The translations under genes were made by a program, and so were the position numbers. The notes below the pieces were generated by a model. That model was not told the origin of the DNA, ran no database searches, and was given only the letters and a program-made list of their open reading frames with translations. A DNA stretch of 64,000 nucleotides from JAEINY01 sp942490535 (GTDB taxonomy: Bacteria > Bacteroidota > Bacteroidia > Bacteroidales > Marinilabiliaceae). The DNA lies in assembly GCA_942490535.1 (NCBI GenBank), contig CALNXQ010000004.1, positions 868,001-932,000 of the forward strand. The letters are read 5' to 3'. Shown here piece by piece: positions 35,857 through 44,222 of this stretch (positions are counted from its first letter, which is position 1; every line of letters starts with the position of its first letter).

Positions 35857-38800
35857 TTATTTCTTCTTTCCATTGACGTGATGCGGAATGGTAAATACAA
35901 ATTTACTCCCTTCTCCCGCTTCACTTTCGGCCCAAATTTGCCCCTGATGGCGCTCAATAAATTCACGACACAGGATTAAGCCCAGGCCGGATCCCTTCTC
36001 ACCGTGAGTCCCTTCTTTACTTCCCTGTTTCTCACCAATCTGAAAGAGATTTCTCAGCCGTTCGGTGCCAATACCAATTCCATTATCGTTTATAGTCACG
36101 ACCAGGGTAGATTTTTCCCGAGCCACAGAAATGTCAATCTGCCCCTCTTCATTCACGTATTTTATGGCATTACTCAATACATTTCTGAAAACAGTAGCAA
36201 TCATATCCTTGTCAAATACGGCTTCGGTTTCTGTTTGAATATCGGTGTTAATGGACACTTTTTTTTCCGATAAGGAGTGCTTCATCAATTCAATACCCGA
36301 ATCGATGATGAGCTGCAAGTCATTGTTTTGCGGATTAAAACTAATCTCTTTGCGTTGCGACTTCGCCCATAGCAGCAGATTATCCAATAACTTATAGGTG
36401 TGCTCAGTGGAAATCCGCAAGGTATTTAAAAAGCGACGCACCTCCTCCTGGCTAAACTCATTCAAATCTTCCGTTAATAATTCAAGGATGGAATTTGAAG
36501 TGCCCAGAGGTCCCCGCAAATCATGGGCGATGATTGAGAAGAAACGGTCTTTGGTCGCATTCAATTCCTTGAGCTGATCACGCACCGCTTCCAGTTCCTC
36601 CTTTTGCTCTTGCAGAATCAAATTCTTGCTGGATATTTCCTTTGTGCGATCCGACACTTTCTGCTCCAAGGTATTGAATAAACGAGCATTGCCCAATGAA
36701 ACCGCTAGTTGCGTACACAATATGGTTAATATACTCACCCGCTCCCGATTAAAAACCCTGGCGGCCAAATTATTTTCCAGGTAAAGGACACCGGTAATTT
36801 TTGATTGGGCGAGGATGGGAAGTACAATGATTGATTTTACATTGTTCTCCTTGATGTAAGGATCTTTGCGATAATTGCCGTCATTTTCCGCATCCGCCAG
36901 AATCATCATTTGCTTGGTTCGCTCTACCAACTTAATTATGGACACGGGCATGAGCGTCTCCCATGAATCTTCCGGCCCAAGTTTAATAGTGATACTGTTT
37001 TGTCTGACAGTTCCAACTGCTTCCAGCGTCAGTTGGTCGTCTGCATCATCTTTTAATAAAAACACCCCCCGCTGAGCGCCGGCTTGTTCCAAAATGATCT
37101 TTAAAGTCTTTTTAATCAATCTGGATAAAACAATCTCTCCCGATATGGTTTTCGCAGCATCTAAAATAGTTGCTAAATCAATATCATCGGCTACCGTTGA
37201 AGTAGCGGGATGACTGGTTCGGGAAGTAGAAACATGGGTGGCTTTGGCAATGGCATCGGGATACAAAATATACTCGCCATAATGGTTCATCAAAAAATTA
37301 GCTTTTCCCTTACTTCCCCAAATGTCATATAATTTGTAGGCCTTACTAAGATTTAATTGGGCCAATTCAAAGTTCTTCACTTCGATCCAGAACTTACCAA
37401 ATAACTCTCTGGCCAAGGCTTCCATCTGGATATTACTCTGACCAAAAGCATTCTCTGAAGCCTTGGTATAGTGTTCAATCGCCCTAAGTGCCATTCCCCG
37501 AACACGGCTCAATTCTGCTTCCACCAGATGATAATAAGCCGAAAAATTCATGTGTGCGTAATTCATCCATGTTTTCAGGCGTTTTTGATTGGAGGCCACC
37601 ACACGCAGAGATTTGCGCCGTTCCAATGCACTCTGCGCTGAAAAATCAACCAGGTAAACCAATGATTCAAAACAGTAATAGACCGGGAGAACCACCAAAC
37701 CACTAGATGATTTAATGTATTTCTTGGACTCCGCAAGCATTTCTCTTACCTCCTCATATTTCTCAAAATGAAAAGCAATGGTAATCTTATTCAGATAAAT
37801 CATAAACAGGGAAGTATCATCCTTCTCCTTCTGATGATAAGGGATCATCGCTTTTTCATTATAAATTTCCCCAATTAATTGATCCGGAGCAATTGTGCCA
37901 TGCTGAAAATTATGCACCATTTGTTGAATCAGATTCAACTGACTGAAGACGATTTCCTGATGATATTGCGACAAATTCTTGGAGAAATGCTGAATTTTAG
38001 TTTGAATGTCCTTCAATTGATAACCCGCCCTAAAACCATAACTCGCCCAGGCCACAATGGCACTTTGCATGGTTTCAAAATCACCCACCTCCTGAGCTTT
38101 ATGATAGCAATTAAAGAAATCATTTATCACATCGTCCATGTCTTCTTTCCAGGGACGTACACCTACATTAAAAATATAGAATGCTTGTGGCCAATGTTCT
38201 TTATCCTCCAACCGGTCAAAAAGGCGCATGCCTACCTGACTCAATTGATACGCCTGATCCGTATTGCGAAACAGCGCATTACTCAACAACGAGTACGTCA
38301 CAATACCAACGGGTGAAATGGACGCCACACCATGCTTGAGGGTAAGCCTTACCAGTTTGAAAACGATGAGCATTAGCAAATTGGGATTGGCCCGATACAA
38401 TATACTGATCAAGCTACCCATGACTTTCATGGCTTTCAGTAAAGCTGGATCAGTCATGATTGGAAGTTCATCCAGGTTATTTTGATGTTTATTCAATAAC
38501 CAACGAGTTTTCATCACAAAATATAAAACATGATGCAATCCAGGTTTTGCAGGTAAATCTATCCCCAAGCGCTTTAACAACACAAGCGCTTCGTGAATAG
38601 CCTTCTGTTGCTGATTTTGTGCAATGAGCGCTTTAATACGAATGGTACTTATTTTAGCTTTATCCAGTAATTCAGTGGAATGCAGTTGCAACACCTGAAG
38701 AAGATGATCCATATTACCATACTCCCCACAATAAGCAGCCGACTCGGCCGCATTCAGATGCAACTCATAGGCCAACTGGTAATGCGTCTCCCAATCGTCA

Positions 38801-41130
38801 TCAGTTAAAAGTGTCAAGCCCCGATTGGCGTAATCATACGCAATTTTATAAGCTCCAGACTTCAGGGCTTTTCGACAAGCTTTCTTATTTAATCTGGAAA
38901 TTATTAATCGTTCATCGGGTTCAATTTCATTGATGGCTTTATTAAAATGCCCCAGAATGTTAAACAGATTCTCGCCGATGCTATCCTCTGAATATCCGTT
39001 TAACAATAACCGACCAATACGCAAATGATTACGTGCCTTTGCTTCTGCATTAAGGTGACTGTAAACGGCATGTTTTATTTTATCATGTACAAATCCATAA
39101 TTTACAATGGCGTCACTATCTTCAAATTCGGGAACCTTGTCAAACGGAAAAATAAAGCGCTCATCCACCGCCTCTTTTAATATTTTATCTATTATTGGCA
39201 AAGGTTTATGCGTAAAACGACTCAAGGTGTGCCGGTCAAACCGCGATCCAAAGCAGGAAACCAGCTTCAATGTCTCTTGTGTTTCCGCATGCAATGCTTC
39301 CAAACGCTGACTGATTATATCAACAACATTATCAGTTACTTTTGTTTGCTTAATCACATCGTAATTAAAGGCCCACTGTCCTCTTGCAGTATCAAAGGAG
39401 ACCATTTTCTGAGGAAAAAGATCACTGAGAAACTCAATCAGAAAAAATGGATTCCCATTTGTTTTTTGAATAGAAATGGCAGCCAGCTTATTAACGTCAG
39501 ACTTTGCACATGCAAAAGAATCCCCAATCAAAGTCCGGACATCCTGCACATTAAGCACCTCTACTTTAATCTCAACCTGGTGTATTTTACTTTTCTCCAG
39601 GTGATGCAGCACGGGAAGCAGCGGATGTCCCAGCGTAATCTCGTTATCCCGATAGGACAACACCAGCATCAGGGGATGATTCGTACTATTGCCAATCAGC
39701 AAATCAATGATTTCAAGGGATGCAGAATCGGCCCATTGCAGGTCATCTAACAACAAAACGACCGGATGCTTTTCATTGGCAAACACTTGAATGAAGCTCA
39801 TAAAAGTCAATACAAAACGATTATGGGCTTCAGTAAGTGGTAACTCTTGCGGTACAGGCTGTTTACCGATGATTAATTCCATTTGGGGAATAACCTCAAG
39901 TATTAAATGGGCATTTCCTTTAAGTGCATTCAAAAGACTTTTGCGCCATCTGGTTATCTCCTCATCAGTGCATGCCAATACATGATCTATGACTTTCGAG
40001 TAAGCCTGAATAAAGGCTGCATAGGGAATATTTTTATCAAATTGCTCAAATTTGCCGGTTAAAAAATACCCATTCCGGATTTGCACCAATGGTTGTAGTT
40101 GATTGACCAGGGATGTTTTTCCAATTCCCGAATACCCCTTCACAATTGCCACGCAAGTTTCCCCTTTGCTAGCCCGTTCAAAACAGTTTTTGAGCTGATT
40201 CGTTTCTTTTTCTCTTGCATAGAGCTTTTCAGGTATCTTAAATCGCTTCACAATATCCTGTCGCCCTACGGTATAATCATCAAAGCTCAGATCAGCTTCC
40301 AGATGTTCTATACAGGCTTCCAAATCTTTAATAATCCCATAGCTACTTTGATAACGATCATCCGGTGATTTAGAAAGAAGTTTCATAACTACATCGGAGA
40401 GGGATTTGGGAACCAGTAAATTTTTAAGGTACAATTCTACGGCTTGCCGGGCCACGTGACAGTGAATCCATTCCCTTGGATTGGTCGCCTTAAAAGGAAT
40501 TTGTCCCGATAATAATTCATATAAAATGATACCTAAGGAATAGAAATCACTCCGATGATCAACCGGTCGATTCACCCGACCCGTTTGCTCCGGGGAAATA
40601 TAAGCATAAGTACCCTCCAAATGGCGCAGATTATTTAAGTCCGGTTCCTCTGCTGATATTTCAGAGGCCAATCCGAAATCAATTAACTTTAACTTTTCTT
40701 TGTCTTTACTGAAAACAATATTGGAGGGATTGAGATCTTTATGGACGATATTTTGTTCATGGACAACCGTTAAAGCCTGACAAACCTGAACCGCCAGCTG
40801 AAGTACTTCAATCAATTCTTCCTTAATGGTAACGGGTGCCATTTGATGAATATAATCCTTCAAAGTGACACCTCCAAAATCCTCAAATACAATGGCCAGG
40901 CTATTATTATGCTTTATCAGATCAATGGATTGTATGATATTTTCGGACCGCAAGGACTTCACCAGGTTGTATTCAGTCTTAAAACGTTCCATTTTTTGAG
41001 CATCGGCATACTCCTCCCTTAGCACCTTCAGAATAAAGGATTGATTATCTTCATCAACAGCTCTATATACCAATGTTCTATCATTTCTTGATAACTCTTC
41101 CTTTATTATGTACTCGTTTATTCTATCCAT
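35857..41130 (-). CDS. Trifunctional Ser/Thr kinase - AAA ATPase - GAF - histidine kinase
   Basis: 1757 residues, very large. Order of domains: Ser/Thr kinase (about 7-285) with K35, HKDLNPSN (130-137; D132) and DFG (151-153); AAA/predicted ATPase with Walker A GYSGIGKTS (332-340) and Walker B LLLDDLQWAD (459-468); a long helical TPR-like region (about 650-1290); GAF domain (about 1310-1470); coiled coil; HisKA with H1536 (IIAHDLRGPLG); HATPase_c with N1654, DNGIGIG (1682 on) and GSGLGL (1713-1718). All catalytic residues I can check are intact. This class of multi-output signalling kinase is known in cyanobacteria and other phyla. No receiver or regulator is linked. It starts four bases after a polytopic membrane protein in a three-gene operon. 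Confidence 0.92.
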   Translation of the reverse strand: MDRINEYIIKEELSRNDRTLVYRAVDEDNQSFILKVLREEYADAQKMERFKTEYNLVKSLRSENIIQSIDLIKHNNSLAIVFEDFGGVTLKDYIHQMAPVTIKEELIEVLQLAVQVCQALTVVHEQNIVHKDLNPSNIVFSKDKEKLKLIDFGLASEISAEEPDLNNLRHLEGTYAYISPEQTGRVNRPVDHRSDFYSLGIILYELLSGQIPFKATNPREWIHCHVARQAVELYLKNLLVPKSLSDVVMKLLSKSPDDRYQSSYGIIKDLEACIEHLEADLSFDDYTVGRQDIVKRFKIPEKLYAREKETNQLKNCFERASKGETCVAIVKGYSGIGKTSLVNQLQPLVQIRNGYFLTGKFEQFDKNIPYAAFIQAYSKVIDHVLACTDEEITRWRKSLLNALKGNAHLILEVIPQMELIIGKQPVPQELPLTEAHNRFVLTFMSFIQVFANEKHPVVLLLDDLQWADSASLEIIDLLIGNSTNHPLMLVLSYRDNEITLGHPLLPVLHHLEKSKIHQVEIKVEVLNVQDVRTLIGDSFACAKSDVNKLAAISIQKTNGNPFFLIEFLSDLFPQKMVSFDTARGQWAFNYDVIKQTKVTDNVVDIISQRLEALHAETQETLKLVSCFGSRFDRHTLSRFTHKPLPIIDKILKEAVDERFIFPFDKVPEFEDSDAIVNYGFVHDKIKHAVYSHLNAEAKARNHLRIGRLLLNGYSEDSIGENLFNILGHFNKAINEIEPDERLIISRLNKKACRKALKSGAYKIAYDYANRGLTLLTDDDWETHYQLAYELHLNAAESAAYCGEYGNMDHLLQVLQLHSTELLDKAKISTIRIKALIAQNQQQKAIHEALVLLKRLGIDLPAKPGLHHVLYFVMKTRWLLNKHQNNLDELPIMTDPALLKAMKVMGSLISILYRANPNLLMLIVFKLVRLTLKHGVASISPVGIVTYSLLSNALFRNTDQAYQLSQVGMRLFDRLEDKEHWPQAFYIFNVGVRPWKEDMDDVINDFFNCYHKAQEVGDFETMQSAIVAWASYGFRAGYQLKDIQTKIQHFSKNLSQYHQEIVFSQLNLIQQMVHNFQHGTIAPDQLIGEIYNEKAMIPYHQKEKDDTSLFMIYLNKITIAFHFEKYEEVREMLAESKKYIKSSSGLVVLPVYYCFESLVYLVDFSAQSALERRKSLRVVASNQKRLKTWMNYAHMNFSAYYHLVEAELSRVRGMALRAIEHYTKASENAFGQSNIQMEALARELFGKFWIEVKNFELAQLNLSKAYKLYDIWGSKGKANFLMNHYGEYILYPDAIAKATHVSTSRTSHPATSTVADDIDLATILDAAKTISGEIVLSRLIKKTLKIILEQAGAQRGVFLLKDDADDQLTLEAVGTVRQNSITIKLGPEDSWETLMPVSIIKLVERTKQMMILADAENDGNYRKDPYIKENNVKSIIVLPILAQSKITGVLYLENNLAARVFNRERVSILTILCTQLAVSLGNARLFNTLEQKVSDRTKEISSKNLILQEQKEELEAVRDQLKELNATKDRFFSIIAHDLRGPLGTSNSILELLTEDLNEFSQEEVRRFLNTLRISTEHTYKLLDNLLLWAKSQRKEISFNPQNNDLQLIIDSGIELMKHSLSEKKVSINTDIQTETEAVFDKDMIATVFRNVLSNAIKYVNEEGQIDISVAREKSTLVVTINDNGIGIGTERLRNLFQIGEKQGSKEGTHGEKGSGLGLILCREFIERHQGQIWAESEAGEGSKFVFTIPHHVNGKKK

Positions 41131-41134
41131 ACCG

Positions 41135-42319
41135 TTATCTATTCAAATGCCCCGCCACTACCGCTTCTTCATTAGCAAACGGCGTCGAAATCTTAAAAAT
41201 ATATGCGAACCCAATCCAGATAATCCAATTATAAATACCATAGGGCAGATATCCAAAAAGGCCCTCAAAAGGCATCTCAAATACATAAAACCGATCCACA
41301 TAAGGGACACTATATACCCAATAACCCGGGACACTGGTATGGAAAGGGTGATGAGATGCACTGGAAAAATTGACTGTTTCATGAATTAACCCTATGATTA
41401 ATTCAGCAAGACCAATCAGTGCCAAAGGCGTCCAATTGCCATCCCGTGCAATGGGCCTAAAAGGGGTCCATAAACCAATTCTATCAAATGCTATGCTTAA
41501 AATGATCACCGGGCCAAGCCACAACATGGGAAATAGCATATTGGGAAAATAGGTGATCAGAAAAATAGATAAAACACTAATAATTAAAGCACTAATCTGA
41601 ATCGATTTAGACAAAACTATTTTAGGGCCAAAGGAGTACCGATTACCTAAGCTTTTAAAAGAATTTAGCAACATATAACCTTCAAAAGCAAACGGAACCA
41701 AAACACCCCCCCCCACAATCGCATAGATATAAAATGCCAGAGTAGAGATTCGGGCGGCTTCCGGATAAAACCAATTCACATTAACAAAGAAACTTAAATA
41801 CTCAAAATACCCCCATGCGAAAGCCGAGCACACTGCCATCCACAATAAATCCCAGGGCTTATCACCTAATATCGAATGTCCATTGGTGCGTTTATATACC
41901 CAACCGTCAGTGGCAAATACGATGCCCCAGATAATGGGTATAAATCCAAGGTTTATAACGAACGTAGCCGACTCAATATGTCCAAATAGAAAAACAGCAT
42001 CAATGGATGAAACCATTAGTCCCACCCAAAACCACCAGGGGAACTTTCCGTCAATACTGGTGGATGCTGTTTTGTCAGGCCGTTTAAAACCAAACCACCA
42101 GGGATAAACATACAGCAACACGACAAAAGCAATGGGAAACAGTAATGCAATAAACACAGGCCAGCTAAAGCCTGGTTTGGATTCAACCTCGATGGGTGGA
42201 AAAAAGAATAAATGACTTGGAAACACACCTTTATAATACACCAAAGCACCAACAAGTGGCACAATCAAGATTGAAATAATAGTTAATATTACAAGTACTC
42301 GTTTAGTTTGCTTCGACAT
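41135..42319 (-). CDS. Polytopic membrane protein, unrecognised family
   Basis: 394 residues with roughly ten membrane helices, several rich in Trp, Phe and Tyr (WWFWVGLMV, FAWGYFEYLSFFV, YGIYNWIIWIGFAYIF). Charged or polar residues inside or near helices (HIES, HETVNFSSASHHPFH) could bind a ligand or ion. I do not recognise the family. It overlaps the upstream gene by 17 bases and ends four bases before the giant kinase, so all three are translationally linked; a sensor or partner for the kinase is plausible. A run of nine G on the coding strand (41706-41714, within IVGGGVLVP) could cause slippage and switch the gene off. Confidence 0.8.
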   Translation of the reverse strand: MSKQTKRVLVILTIISILIVPLVGALVYYKGVFPSHLFFFPPIEVESKPGFSWPVFIALLFPIAFVVLLYVYPWWFGFKRPDKTASTSIDGKFPWWFWVGLMVSSIDAVFLFGHIESATFVINLGFIPIIWGIVFATDGWVYKRTNGHSILGDKPWDLLWMAVCSAFAWGYFEYLSFFVNVNWFYPEAARISTLAFYIYAIVGGGVLVPFAFEGYMLLNSFKSLGNRYSFGPKIVLSKSIQISALIISVLSIFLITYFPNMLFPMLWLGPVIILSIAFDRIGLWTPFRPIARDGNWTPLALIGLAELIIGLIHETVNFSSASHHPFHTSVPGYWVYSVPYVDRFYVFEMPFEGLFGYLPYGIYNWIIWIGFAYIFKISTPFANEEAVVAGHLNR

Positions 42320-43430
42320 AGCTGGCAGGTTTTACTTCGCTGGTAAGAGGCTCTGTATTAATATTCTTTTTTAGTGCTTCCAGGAATAGTTCTAAAAACG
42401 CTTGTAAGTTGAGTGTTGGTTCACATAAATGCAGCCATACTTTCAAAGCAAGCATCAAACCCTTTAGCTTTGACATTCGGGTATACACATAAAAAGCGGT
42501 TGTATTTCGTAATTGTTTTTTATATGTAACCAACCACTCACGTTCATTCTCAAACTGCACGCCATTCCATCCCCTTAGACCAATTATCCCACAAAACACA
42601 GAATAGCGCCGTTGCATAAAGTAATATCCTTTTCCTTCGGGTGAATAATAATCCTTCAGAATATCCGAAATCAGCCAACCTGTCCGGGTATTTAATTGAT
42701 ACACATGAGGAATGACAATTGAATCAATATTTCCAAGCATATCTGTACCAGGCGCAAATGCATCAATCAATCTTTGGACCTCTGCGCTTGATAGTTGCTT
42801 TTTATTCTTAATGGTTTCAAACAAACACTCACCGGCCGAACTGGCAATATCGCCCAACCAAGTGGCACAAAAAGCATTATTTTCCACATGCGGAAACAAA
42901 AATCGAAGCCACATCAACCCTTTAGGCAAAGGCGCTACGGGCATGGGATAATTAGAGGCATCCATACCGGCTAATACATGCCCCATGTCGCAATATAAAT
43001 GATCAGGTAAAATAATCTCCTGGTTATCATTTTGATAAATCTCCGGAACCGTCCCTGCCTGTGGATTTAACCAATCACCGGGACGCACAAGAACCTCACG
43101 TTTCAAATGAGAAGGTTCCAGATTTGATCCGGACCTTTCGACCAAGGCGTAACGCTTTTCGGGATAAAAAGCCATTGCATCAGGAACAAGTTTAACGAGG
43201 TATCGGTTTGAAACTTTTGCTGCTCCCCGAATCAATTGAGAGTTCCAACCATAGAGATCGTAAAAAATCTTTCGGACATGTGACAAAACTTCTTTCGTAT
43301 CATGATTTTGCTGCTTGTAATACCACTCCTCCTGTCGCAACAGCTCCAGAAATTTAGCCAGATTAATGGCATACTTTTTCACCTCTGAAGGCTCAAAGTG
43401 TGTATTAATAGGTTGATACAGTTTTCCCAT
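42303..43430 (-). CDS. Conserved-looking soluble protein of unknown function
   Basis: 375 residues from the ATG at 43430; an in-frame TTG at 43487 would add 19 residues. No signal peptide or membrane segment. Aspartate-rich motifs stand out: DMGH (148-151), LAGMD (153-157), WLGDIASSAGE (191-201) and DMLGNID (230-236), spaced like a metal-dependent hydrolase site, but I cannot name a family. It is the first gene of the operon with the polytopic protein (17-base overlap) and the giant kinase. It may be the enzyme or effector whose activity the kinase controls; that is a guess. Confidence 0.7.
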   Translation of the reverse strand: MGKLYQPINTHFEPSEVKKYAINLAKFLELLRQEEWYYKQQNHDTKEVLSHVRKIFYDLYGWNSQLIRGAAKVSNRYLVKLVPDAMAFYPEKRYALVERSGSNLEPSHLKREVLVRPGDWLNPQAGTVPEIYQNDNQEIILPDHLYCDMGHVLAGMDASNYPMPVAPLPKGLMWLRFLFPHVENNAFCATWLGDIASSAGECLFETIKNKKQLSSAEVQRLIDAFAPGTDMLGNIDSIVIPHVYQLNTRTGWLISDILKDYYSPEGKGYYFMQRRYSVFCGIIGLRGWNGVQFENEREWLVTYKKQLRNTTAFYVYTRMSKLKGLMLALKVWLHLCEPTLNLQAFLELFLEALKKNINTEPLTSEVKPASYVEAN

Positions 43431-43756
43431 AAAATTGGATAAAATATTATTATCATCAGACTTAATTCCGTCCTCAATTTTGCCCAACTAAAAATAGCAG
43501 TTTTTAATAACTTTTTAACATTTCAGAACAAATTCTTCCCCATACACCCCAGATCTATGGAAAAAGCAGTCTATTTTCATGAAAAACAGGACACCTATTA
43601 GTATCTGGCTATGATTACATAACATGTACATCATAACGCTTTCTGCCGTTCTTATACAGAAATAATATAAATAATTGTCACCCGGAATAAGTTTTTTGAT
43701 TTTATAGTTTTCTAAATTAGCGTATACTTGTATGCATATTGAATAATGACTCGCTT

Positions 43757-44164
43757 ATGTTAGAATTTAAAGATTATTTCGACGAAAAGAAATGCTATTT
43801 AGCACAACTTATCAAAATGGCCAAAGCCGATGAGCAACTCAATATGGCTGAAAACATGTGGCTTAACTTCGTCACGGTGAGCATGGGAATTACACCTGGT
43901 GAACTCAATGAAATAGCCCAAAATTTAGAGAAATTTCATTTTTCAGCGCCTATTGATGAAAAAGAACGATTTTTCATGTTTTTCAGATTGATACAATTGA
44001 TGAAGGTTGATTTACATATCAATGAAAAAGAATTGGAACTCTGCCGTGAAATGGGCCTAAAGCTCCATATTTCCGGGGAAAAAGTGGACAAAGCATTGGC
44101 TTTTGTAAAAGACAATGAGCGAAATCTTATCGCTTTTGAAGATGTTTGTACCTTATTGAAATAG
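43757..44164 (+). CDS. TerB-like helical protein
   Basis: 135 residues from the ATG at 43757; a TTG at 43739 would add six. All-helical with repeated acidic patterns KADEQLNMAEN and KVDLHINEKEL, spaced as the two halves of the TerB-type domain, whose acidic residues may bind metal. TerB-like proteins occur widely at membranes and in stress loci, and the presence of one does not imply tellurite resistance. A TATACTTG near 43723-43730 could be its -7 box. It is a lone gene convergent with the TonB-family receptor. Confidence 0.65.
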   Translation: MLEFKDYFDEKKCYLAQLIKMAKADEQLNMAENMWLNFVTVSMGITPGELNEIAQNLEKFHFSAPIDEKERFFMFFRLIQLMKVDLHINEKELELCREMGLKLHISGEKVDKALAFVKDNERNLIAFEDVCTLLK

Positions 44165-44165
44165 C

Positions 44166-44201
44166 AAAAAAAAGGGAAGTAACGTTTTACTCCCCTTTTT
44201 T
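44166..44201. terminator. Bidirectional terminator
   Basis: A-run plus GGGAAGTAA, short loop, TTACTCCCC plus T-run, starting two bases after the TerB-like stop and serving the convergent receptor gene. Confidence 0.8.
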
Positions 44202-44222
44202 CATAGGCACCTATACAAAAAA

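Noticed and set aside
39208..39750. 180-codon plus-strand frame within the giant kinase gene
   Set aside because: Opposite strand of an intact AAA domain.
43739..44164. Tellurite resistance locus
   Set aside because: Only a lone TerB-like domain is present; no terC, terD or terZ partner genes.
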